From positions 1-33,619 of IMG/VR virus record IMGVR_UViG_3300024264_000105: a stretch of 33,619 nucleotides of DNA. The stretch is one strand, 5' to 3'. Numbering within the stretch: position 1 is the stretch's first letter; the number at the start of each line of letters is the position of its first letter. Position numbers and translations under genes: made by a program. The stretch comes from a virus. Below, one piece after another: positions 28,524 through 33,619 of this stretch. The notes under the pieces are model-generated. The model searched no databases and was not told the DNA's origin. It saw only the letters and a program-made list of their open reading frames with translations.

Positions 28524-30479
28524 TTACTTTCTTATTAAATTGCCGTTTGAATAACTTGATGTATAAAAATCATTGACAAATCTAGTTCCAGATATTTCAT
28601 CTCCAGAAGCAATTACGTCTCTCAAAGTATTTATTGTACTTCTAGAAACGTTTAGTGATATATATAAGTCCCTAAGTCCAACAACATCATTAGATTCTGG
28701 AAATGCTTGTATCTCTATAACATTATTAGGAACTGTGGTTTCTGTAATAGTTATGGTCTCAATATTAATTTCTCCCTTTTCATAATCAACTGTTCCTGCA
28801 TTTTTAGAAACAACAACAACATTTCCATTAATATCAAATTTTATTAATGAAATAATTCCAGTTTTTGTATTTAAAGATGCTGATCTTTCAAGAAAAGTAT
28901 TTCCGGATTGAATATTTGGAGTATCTGTAATATAAACTGTAGAACCTTCCCCTAAGATTTTAAATCCCGTGGATTTAATATTATATCCTTGAGGTTTTAC
29001 ATTAAAACGGTTTCCAAAACATAACTCATATTGAGAAGTTTTGTTTATTACTACCTGTAAATCTCTACGAATAGTAACTTTTGTAATATTTGATGTAATA
29101 GCAGTATCTGTATTATCAATAACTTGTTGTATTTTACTGTATTTAAATCTTCCTCCAAATCTATTTAATTCATCGGATTCTGAATATTTTTGAATAGAAT
29201 TGATTACGGAACTTTTGAGTGATTCTGGATTAGATGTTTGCGAAAAATTATAATATATGGAGCTATTGAGTTCAACATATAAAATCTTAAGATCAACTAT
29301 TTTTTGGTTTATTCCAGAAACTGAAAATTGCTTTAATTTTGAAAGAATTTCACTTTTATTAAAGTCTGATATAAAACTTCCATTTTTTGGTTTAATACTA
29401 ATCTGAACCGTGCCAAATTCTGGTGGATCCAATTCTTGACCACCAACAACAGAAACCGATTCTGTATCAGGATATATTCTTTTAATTATTGTTTCATAAT
29501 CTCTAGATGTTACTGCTCTAGATTGTGCAGAATATAATTTAGGCGCATAATATTTTATAGAATCAATCGGTTCTATATTACTACCATTAAATGAAGATTG
29601 GACTGTTTGGACAATAATTGATCCAGGACTAATAACATTTTGATTGGAATCCTCTATGGATCCTATAAATGAAAAATTAGAAGCATCATTACCTTCTATT
29701 CCATCAGTAGTAATGTAAGTTGCATTAATTAAAGTTCCATCAGATCCTACACTATCTCCAAGTTTTTTTCCTATAATTCCATCTCCAAATTTTAATTCAT
29801 ATTTTTCATCTTGAACTTCATTGACAAAATATATTCTTGAATTTTTATTAACATTAAAAATATCTTCTGAAGGATAATATTCAATTCCTAATCCAGAAGT
29901 AGAAGATTTTTTTACATAAACTCTTAATGTTGAAGTATCAATAAACGAATTGTTCAATATGAATCTTTGATCTAATGATCCGTCATATTCAAATTGTTTT
30001 AATAAAAATATTCCTTGATAGATTAAAATATTTTCAAAAGATGCAAGACCATTAATTATATTTACCGTTATATCTTCTGGTATTGCAAAATTAAATATGG
30101 AAGTATTGTTTCCATCTACTGATGCCCCTGAACATACAAGACCTGCCTTAAGAGTGAGTGTAGGACTATTTGAAGTTGTTGTTACATTAAAAGATATTCT
30201 TGCTGTTGAAGCAGTTCTGGAACGTGGCAAATATCCTATATTTCCGGCAAGAGATACAACATTTTCACGAAGAGTTGCAGAATCCAAAAAGGATTCATTT
30301 ACAATCATATTGGAGTTAAATGCTGTAATATAAGTATTATATGCTAATGTATCAATTAAAATAGAAAAATTAGACCCTTCAAAATCAAAATCCGTGAATG
30401 TAGAGTTGGCACGGAGATAGTCTTTGATGGATGTTTTTATCTGATCAAAATCTAGATTCGTATATTTTGTAAAAGGCAT
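28524..30479 (-). CDS. 6: Baseplate wedge subunit gp6
   Basis: 651 aa, close to T4 gp6 (660 aa). gp6 dimers form the continuous ring of the baseplate wedges and clamp gp7. The N-terminus has the family pattern: FTKYTNLDFDQIKTSIKDYL, then DFEGSNFSILIDTLAYNTYI and NMIVNESFLDSATLRENVVS, followed by the AGNIGYLPRSRTA segment. The middle holds FGDGIIGKKL (near 230) and an AVTSRDYETIIKRIYPDTES motif (near 320), both typical of J-like/gp6 baseplate proteins. The ATG lies one base after the gp25 stop, and its stop is one base before the giant gene start. The 25-6 pair is therefore a tightly coupled wedge unit. Confidence 0.96.
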   Translation of the reverse strand: MPFTKYTNLDFDQIKTSIKDYLRANSTFTDFDFEGSNFSILIDTLAYNTYITAFNSNMIVNESFLDSATLRENVVSLAGNIGYLPRSRTASTARISFNVTTTSNSPTLTLKAGLVCSGASVDGNNTSIFNFAIPEDITVNIINGLASFENILIYQGIFLLKQFEYDGSLDQRFILNNSFIDTSTLRVYVKKSSTSGLGIEYYPSEDIFNVNKNSRIYFVNEVQDEKYELKFGDGIIGKKLGDSVGSDGTLINATYITTDGIEGNDASNFSFIGSIEDSNQNVISPGSIIVQTVQSSFNGSNIEPIDSIKYYAPKLYSAQSRAVTSRDYETIIKRIYPDTESVSVVGGQELDPPEFGTVQISIKPKNGSFISDFNKSEILSKLKQFSVSGINQKIVDLKILYVELNSSIYYNFSQTSNPESLKSSVINSIQKYSESDELNRFGGRFKYSKIQQVIDNTDTAITSNITKVTIRRDLQVVINKTSQYELCFGNRFNVKPQGYNIKSTGFKILGEGSTVYITDTPNIQSGNTFLERSASLNTKTGIISLIKFDINGNVVVVSKNAGTVDYEKGEINIETITITETTVPNNVIEIQAFPESNDVVGLRDLYISLNVSRSTINTLRDVIASGDEISGTRFVNDFYTSSYSNGNLIRK

Positions 30480-30480
30480 T

Positions 30481-30882
30481 TTATCTTGTTGCCTCTAAGA
30501 GGAATGAAAAGTCTTGCGTCGGAAAATCTTGACCAACAATATCATATATTACAGATACTTCGAAAGAATTATCATCAGGACGAGGTATAACTTCAACCTT
30601 TAAGTTATCAACTCTATCTTCAAAATTAGTAATTGCTACTTCAATTTGATCTTGAATAACAGAAGATGTACCAAAATCTACAAAATCAAATAAACTTGAT
30701 CTTACTTCAGATCCTAATAAAGAGTTGAAAAATCTTTCAGTTGTAATAGTTTCGACAAGGTTTCTCACAGATCTCCGAATAGCGCTTTCATTCTTTAGTA
30801 TTTGTAAGTCTTTTGTTACCGGATGTGGAACAAAAGACAAACTAATATCCTTAAATGAACGTGATATTTTCTGAATTGCCAT
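30481..30882 (-). CDS. 25: Baseplate wedge subunit gp25
   Basis: 133 aa (T4 gp25 is 132 aa). It belongs to the gp25-like lysozyme-fold family and in T4 forms part of the wedge core with gp6 and gp53, helping to start sheath assembly. The family signature is present: RRSVRNLVETITTERFFNSL, then LGSEVRSSLFDFVD and an AITNFEDRVDNLKVEVIPRP segment. The catalytic role of lysozyme is not expected in this family. A late promoter lies 22 bases upstream of the ATG. There is no obvious strong Shine-Dalgarno site. It is the first gene of the 25-6-giant transcription unit. Confidence 0.96.
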   Translation of the reverse strand: MAIQKISRSFKDISLSFVPHPVTKDLQILKNESAIRRSVRNLVETITTERFFNSLLGSEVRSSLFDFVDFGTSSVIQDQIEVAITNFEDRVDNLKVEVIPRPDDNSFEVSVIYDIVGQDFPTQDFSFLLEATR

Positions 30883-30904
30883 TGGAAAAGAGTTTTCTTA
30901 ATTT

Positions 30905-30912
30905 TATTTATA
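30905..30912 (-). promoter_or_regulatory. T4-type late promoter (TATAAATA)
   Basis: A perfect TATAAATA on the minus strand lies between the stop of the 58-aa gene and the gp25 ATG. It would start late transcription of 25, 6 and the giant structural gene. Confidence 0.8.
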
Positions 30913-30914
30913 CT

Positions 30915-31091
30915 CTATTCCTGAAGATTCTTCTGTTCTTTCTTTAAATCATCGTGCATAATCTCTTGAATCACTCTTTCTTCTGGATCATTCTTTTTTT
31001 TAGGTAATGACCAGTAGTCTGTGGTTAAACTTGTTGTTCCCCACACTTCCTTCATGTAACTTACACTTCTATCAACCGGTGAATTTCCCAT
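30915..31091 (-). CDS. 58-aa conserved small hypothetical protein
   Basis: A short frame missed by length cut-offs but well supported. It has ATG at 31091, a good Shine-Dalgarno (AGGAG five bases upstream) and a TAG stop at 30915, three bases before the gp25 late promoter. The protein begins MGNSPVDRSVSYMKEVWGTT and continues SLTTDYWSLPKKKNDPEERV. It ends in a charged helical tail (IQEIMHDDLKKEQKNLQE). No function is recognised. The SYMKEVWGTTSLTTDYW segment is distinctive and looks conserved rather than random. Its place just before gp25 suggests a small structural or assembly accessory, but that is only context. Confidence 0.8.
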   Translation of the reverse strand: MGNSPVDRSVSYMKEVWGTTSLTTDYWSLPKKKNDPEERVIQEIMHDDLKKEQKNLQE

Positions 31092-31145
31092 TTTTCTCCT
31101 GATTAGTGAAATCAGAACTTTTTAAGGGGTTACTATCCCTATTTT

Positions 31146-31153
31146 TATTTATT
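31146..31153 (-). promoter_or_regulatory. Possible late promoter variant (AATAAATA)
   Basis: AATAAATA on the minus strand differs from TATAAATA by one base. It overlaps the stop codon of the 198-aa gene, the same arrangement as at the perfect late promoter before gp8. It lies about 55 nt before the 58-aa gene. In AT-rich DNA such matches arise easily by chance. Confidence 0.3.
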
Positions 31154-31745
31154 TTATCCAAAAACCTTTCCGAAGATAATCAGAATCTTTTATAAATTGA
31201 TATTCATTCCCAATATTATGATTAAAATCGTCCCATACAGGTATTGCTTCTGTATTATTATACCGAAAATCTGGATTTTGTCGAAAATGAACCTCAATAA
31301 GGTTATTTCCTATAAATTCACAATTGATCCAATCATAATCTCCAACCAAATTATTTAAAATTGGCGGAAAATTAACTTTATAATCAATTTTTTGCCATTT
31401 TTTCCATTTATACAAAGGGTTGTATTGATCACGAATCCCTAACACAACCAATTTTGGTTCTTTTTTGTAAAAATCAACACTGATATGGTTACTCTCAAAA
31501 ATTTCACACCAAAACTCTGCCGGATGATAGTTATCGGTGTTCTTATAGATGTATTCAATACGAAAAAAACGACCCATACCTAATAAGTTCATACAGGGAC
31601 GCACAATATAAAAGTCGGACTTGGGAACATCAGTCCCAACAGGACCACATGTATAACCCAACTTCCGACTTAGTATCAACTTATTATAAACCCAAAGGTC
31701 ATCAGTATGAATTTGATTCCATTCATGATTCCCTTCGAGATACAT
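31149..31745 (-). CDS. 198-aa conserved hypothetical protein
   Basis: No function recognised. The protein is rich in aromatic residues and Asn. Distinct segments are the N-terminal DDLWVYNKLILSRKLGYTCG, the SDFYIVRPCMNLLGMGRFFR block near residue 45, a PAEFWCEIFESNHISVDFYK block near 77, and a C-terminal EVHFRQNPDFRYNN stretch near 150. There is no signal peptide or membrane segment. Its ATG overlaps the stop of the 49-aa gene (TAATG), and an AAGGA Shine-Dalgarno lies within that gene, so both are co-translated. I believe similar proteins occur near the baseplate genes of T4-like cyanophages. The RPCxNxxGMGR motif suggests a conserved active or binding site, but no enzyme class can be named. 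Confidence 0.8.
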   Translation of the reverse strand: MYLEGNHEWNQIHTDDLWVYNKLILSRKLGYTCGPVGTDVPKSDFYIVRPCMNLLGMGRFFRIEYIYKNTDNYHPAEFWCEIFESNHISVDFYKKEPKLVVLGIRDQYNPLYKWKKWQKIDYKVNFPPILNNLVGDYDWINCEFIGNNLIEVHFRQNPDFRYNNTEAIPVWDDFNHNIGNEYQFIKDSDYLRKGFWIK

Positions 31746-31894
31746 TATCGTCCTTGTCCACGATATACTTTACGCTTCCCATTACGAGAAGTCGCGGTAT
31801 ACTTTGTGTGCTTCCCGTTCCCTTGACGAGTCTTTTTCGGTTTCCCCCCCACAAATTTATCACCACTTAAACCAACCTTTGAACGTACTGCCAT
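31745..31894 (-). CDS. 49-aa highly basic small protein
   Basis: A short frame with strong start signals: AGGAG six bases before ATG, the site itself overlapping the preceding stop. The protein begins MAVRSKVGLSGDKFVGGKPK and continues KTRQGNGKHTKYTATSRNGK, ending RKVYRGQGR. It has many Lys and Arg, no acidic cluster and no hydrophobic core, so it is probably disordered and nucleic-acid binding, or a small virion/DNA-condensing component. No family name is known to me. It is coupled at its stop to the 198-aa gene by a one-base overlap. Confidence 0.8.
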   Translation of the reverse strand: MAVRSKVGLSGDKFVGGKPKKTRQGNGKHTKYTATSRNGKRKVYRGQGR

Positions 31895-31903
31895 AATAAC
31901 TCC

Positions 31904-32065
31904 TTAATACTTTGTGATTTTTGTTTCTAGATCTTGTGGTCTTGGAAAACCTTTCTGATAATACTTTACCGAAAGGTCTTCCATCCTATCAAAATATTCT
32001 TCCTCTGTCAAGTTCTTATACAGAACTTTCCCTTTATGGAGAATTGTATATTCTGTCATTACCAT
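31904..32065 (-). CDS. 53-aa conserved small hypothetical protein
   Basis: The frame encodes MVMTEYTILHKGKVLYKNLT, then EEEYFDRMEDLSVKYYQKGF and PRPQDLETKITKY. I chose the ATG at 32065 because it overlaps the TGA of the glycosyltransferase gene (TGATG), implying coupled translation. The ATG at 32059 (starting MTEYT) is an equally possible start and may be the family start. A longer frame back to 32116 would overlap the upstream gene by about 50 bases and is unlikely. The EEEYFDRMEDLSVKYYQ part looks like an amphipathic helix. Function is unknown. Confidence 0.72.
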   Translation of the reverse strand: MVMTEYTILHKGKVLYKNLTEEEYFDRMEDLSVKYYQKGFPRPQDLETKITKY

Positions 32066-32823
32066 CAGATGACTCTTGTCTTCTCGTGTCCAACTCTGAT
32101 ACGTGGATCGCACCAAATCTCAAAACCTGCTTCGATAGCATCGAGACAGAATGATACATCCTCTCCACACATATCCTGCACTTCTCCACTCTCAAAGATC
32201 TGCATCTTAGGTGCAAACCATGGATACTTCATTTCTTTGTGCTCAAAGACTCCATTCTTAATCAATACCCATCCGAAACCTGTATAATCTACAGTAAACG
32301 GTTTGCGGCGCTTTGAAATACTCTCCCCCGTCTCATGATTCATGACTCCACCACTCTTACGGAAATCATCCTCTTCTAACCAGTGTGCAACTGAGGTCGT
32401 CTTACCATCTTCTGTCATATACCATCCACTTGCAATATCTTGATCCATTAGAACCAATTGCCAAAACTTCTCTGTGTTAAACACAATATCACTATCAATC
32501 CATAATTGCCAATCATACTTTAACTTACCATCCCATGGAATTTGATCCGGTCCTCTCAGTACATTCGCACCTAAACATTTGCATCTTGCAAAGTTTACCA
32601 TCGATGAATAATCCTGAGAAATCTGAATGCTGGCACCAGCCTGTACTAAATCAAAACAAAGTTGTACAAAGTTTTTGAGATACGTATAAGATACTCCTCT
32701 ACCAGGTAAACAAAAGACAATGGACTTGCCTCTTACCATTTCCTTTGCTTTCGCATAGTCCCATTCTTCAACACTCTCAGTTGCTTTGGGTGTCTTTGCT
32801 TTTACCGTAAATCCTTTAGCCAT
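32065..32823 (-). CDS. Putative GT-A-fold (GT2-like) glycosyltransferase
   Basis: 252 aa. The N-terminal third has a Rossmann-like start after a basic leader: KSIVFCLPGRGVSYTYLKNF near 33, with FVQLCFDLVQAGASIQIS. A WQLWIDSDIVF segment near residues 106-116 contains a DSD (DxD) motif for metal/nucleotide-sugar binding. GEDVSFCLDAIEAGFEIWCD near 220 supplies the downstream ED acidic pair, and RVGH near 244 supplies the late histidine common in GT2-type enzymes. The sugar and acceptor are unknown; phage DNA, virion protein or host surface glycan are all possible. The gene lies alone upstream of small hypotheticals and the baseplate genes. No strong Shine-Dalgarno is seen. Confidence 0.65.
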   Translation of the reverse strand: MAKGFTVKAKTPKATESVEEWDYAKAKEMVRGKSIVFCLPGRGVSYTYLKNFVQLCFDLVQAGASIQISQDYSSMVNFARCKCLGANVLRGPDQIPWDGKLKYDWQLWIDSDIVFNTEKFWQLVLMDQDIASGWYMTEDGKTTSVAHWLEEDDFRKSGGVMNHETGESISKRRKPFTVDYTGFGWVLIKNGVFEHKEMKYPWFAPKMQIFESGEVQDMCGEDVSFCLDAIEAGFEIWCDPRIRVGHEKTRVI

Positions 32824-32875
32824 AACTTTAAATGAACTACTTCACTATCATAACACTCTATCTATACGTCGTCAA

Positions 32876-33046
32876 TCACTCCACTTCTTTGATAATAATA
32901 CAATCATTCTCTACCTCGATGTTTACTTCTGTTCCCTCATACCACCCCTTTTCATCACATACCCATTCTGGTATCGTTACATAGTGTTCTCCACTTACTG
33001 GGTCGATCTCTATAGTCGTAAAATTTTCTGCGGAATTTTTTTGCAT
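32876..33046 (-). CDS. 56-aa AbrB/SpoVT-like (swapped-hairpin) small protein
   Basis: A short frame with ATG at 33046 and TGA at 32876. The sequence MQKNSAENFTTIEIDPVSGE, HYVTIPEWVCDEKGWYEGTE, VNIEVENDCIIIKEVE has the beta-strand / xxxxIPxxxxxxxxWxxGxxxxxxxxxxxIxI layout of AbrB/MazE-type swapped-hairpin domains. In these, a VTIPEW strand-turn is followed by a WYEGTEV strand and a final IIIKE strand. Such proteins are DNA-binding regulators or antitoxins, but this one is rather acidic. It may instead be a small structural or protein-binding version. No toxin partner is visible next to it. Confidence 0.7.
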   Translation of the reverse strand: MQKNSAENFTTIEIDPVSGEHYVTIPEWVCDEKGWYEGTEVNIEVENDCIIIKEVE

Positions 33047-33083
33047 ATCTTTGAACCTTGATGCCGTTTTTTATATATGAAAA

Positions 33084-33105
33084 TTTTTTTTTTGTGGGGG
33101 GGGGG
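33084..33105. other. Homopolymer tract T10-GT-G10
   Basis: Ten T (33084-33093), then GT, then ten G (33096-33105), lying about 40 bp upstream of the 56-aa gene start on the minus strand. A G10 run is very unusual in this AT-rich sequence. It could be a regulatory or slippage-prone tract, or a sequencing/assembly length artefact. Confidence 0.9.
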
Positions 33106-33109
33106 AGGT

Positions 33110-33145
33110 CTTGGAGATTCTTGGTGGGTCTTGGTAAATTCTTAG
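33110..33145. repeat. CTTGG direct repeats at 10-bp spacing
   Basis: CTTGG occurs at 33110, 33120 and 33130, with a variant CTTAG at 33141. The 10-10-11 spacing puts all copies on the same face of the helix, as binding sites often are. On the minus strand the unit reads CCAAG. No gene covers the region. Confidence 0.75.
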
Positions 33146-33260
33146 AGGTTTATATCTAAAGGTCGATCTGGGTCGTTTGTAGACTCCAGGGACCCATTGG
33201 TTTTATATACGGCACCCCATAATACCCCACTAACTGTCATTCACGAACGAATGGGGGTGT

Positions 33261-33292
33261 CACTTAAGGGGATGATTAGTCCCCCTTAAGTG
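33261..33292 (-). terminator. Perfect 11-bp hairpin directly after the 107-aa gene
   Basis: CACTTAAGGGG (33261-33271) and CCCCTTAAGTG (33282-33292) are perfect inverted repeats around a 10-base loop, and the right arm abuts the stop codon at 33293. No U tract follows on either strand, so a standard intrinsic terminator is doubtful. It may be a terminator variant, an RNA-end stabiliser or a protein-binding palindrome. The rest of the 33047-33260 gap holds the homopolymer and CTTGG repeats, a GGGGTATTATGGGG element and a small CATTC/GAATG hairpin. Confidence 0.5.
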
Positions 33293-33616
33293 TTAAATAA
33301 GACCCTCACTTTCTAGGTAGTTCTCAACAGCGTAAGGCATTAAAGTTACCTCTACACCGTGTGAATAATCTTCAGAATCTGTCTTATAAAATGTTACATA
33401 CCACCCGCCGGTTCCGGTTATCGTAGGTTGCTCATCGTTTGCAATACAATTAATGGCGTAATACATAGCAGAATCTATTATGTAATTCTCAATATTTTGT
33501 TCCGAAGTGTGACCATTACGGTTAATCTTAAACAAGACCTTTGCCGCCAATTCTACGCTGGAATACTTCCAATCAAGACGGACAAATTTGTTGCTGTTAA
33601 ATGTTGCTGAGGACAT
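33293..33616 (-). CDS. 107-aa conserved hypothetical protein (start near window edge)
   Basis: Function unknown. The protein begins MSSATFNSNKFVRLDWKYSS and continues VELAAKVLFKINRNGHTSEQ. A helix with IIDSAMYYAINCIAND follows near 46, then a beta part with TGTGGWYVTFYKTD near 67 and a C-terminal VEVTLMPYAVENYLESE. It has no membrane segment. The ATG is three bases from the window end, so no upstream signal can be judged and a longer N-terminus is not excluded. The composition and clean frame support a real gene. It is separated from the downstream genes by a hairpin and about 245 bp of non-coding DNA, so it probably belongs to a different transcription unit. Confidence 0.8.
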   Translation of the reverse strand: MSSATFNSNKFVRLDWKYSSVELAAKVLFKINRNGHTSEQNIENYIIDSAMYYAINCIANDEQPTITGTGGWYVTFYKTDSEDYSHGVEVTLMPYAVENYLESEGLI

Positions 33617-33619
33617 GGG

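Noticed and set aside
31120-31140. AGGG/CCCT hairpin after the 198-aa gene as a terminator
   Set aside because: The stem is only about four base pairs and no U tract follows, so it is not distinguishable from chance.
31921-32287. Overlapping plus- and minus-strand frames across the glycosyltransferase 3-prime end
   Set aside because: Shadows of the glycosyltransferase and the 53-aa gene, which have better start signals and protein-like sequence.
32859-32866. TATAGATA on the minus strand before the glycosyltransferase as a late promoter
   Set aside because: One mismatch to TATAAATA in AT-rich DNA is weak evidence; no second signal supports it.
32786-33061. Plus-strand 91-codon frame covering the 56-aa gene
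   Set aside because: The minus-strand 56-aa frame has a recognisable strand layout and matches the direction of all other genes; the plus frame has neither.

Overview
The window is about 33.6 kb of the structural-gene block of an AT-rich, T4-like marine myovirus. The best match is the cyanophage / SAR11-phage type of T4 relative. The evidence is a run of T4 homologues in T4 order (gp25, gp6, gp8, gp13, gp14, gp15, gp16), T4-style late promoters (TATAAATA), and several small genes of the kind found in T4-like cyanophages. Every supported gene is on the minus strand, so transcription runs from high to low coordinates. No host genes, tRNA genes, integrase, IS element or CRISPR array were seen. 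The exact host (Prochlorococcus, Synechococcus or Pelagibacter) cannot be decided from this window.

Right end (33.6 to 30.9 kb, read right to left): a 107-aa conserved hypothetical gene is followed by a perfect 11-bp hairpin and about 245 bp of non-coding DNA with a T10/G10 tract and 10-bp-phased CTTGG repeats. Then come small genes: a 56-aa AbrB/SpoVT-like protein, a 252-aa GT-A-type glycosyltransferase, and 53-, 49-, 198- and 58-aa hypotheticals. Most are translationally coupled or have close Shine-Dalgarno sites.

Centre (30.9 to 7.0 kb): a late promoter leads into baseplate wedge genes 25 and 6. Next is a giant 4137-aa structural protein in the slot that gene 7 occupies in T4. Gene 8 has its own late promoter. 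A 2441-aa DUF4815-type tail/fibre protein sits in the slot of T4 genes 9-12, and a 67-aa coiled-coil protein overlaps its end. The two very large proteins make up nearly 60% of the window.

Left end (7.0 kb to 1): a third late promoter precedes a 111-aa protein, a 347-aa fibre-like protein in the fibritin/short-fibre slot, neck proteins gp13 and gp14, tail terminator gp15 and the terminase small subunit gp16. After gp16, where T4 has gene 17, there is instead a 624-aa protein made of Cys-rich modules. It is followed by the start of a protein whose N-terminus looks like a T4 capsid-targeting sequence.

The genes together would build the baseplate wedges (25, 6, giant, 8), the host-contact fibres (2441 aa, 347 aa) and the head-tail joint (13, 14, 15), and begin DNA packaging (16). 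The main oddities are: a beta-propeller that interrupts a repeated beta module of the giant protein; an 84-residue Tyr/Arg-rich tract inside the 2441-aa protein; a GSGY-type repeat family that enlarges four neighbouring structural proteins; and the Cys-module protein with recent 87-bp tandem repeats.
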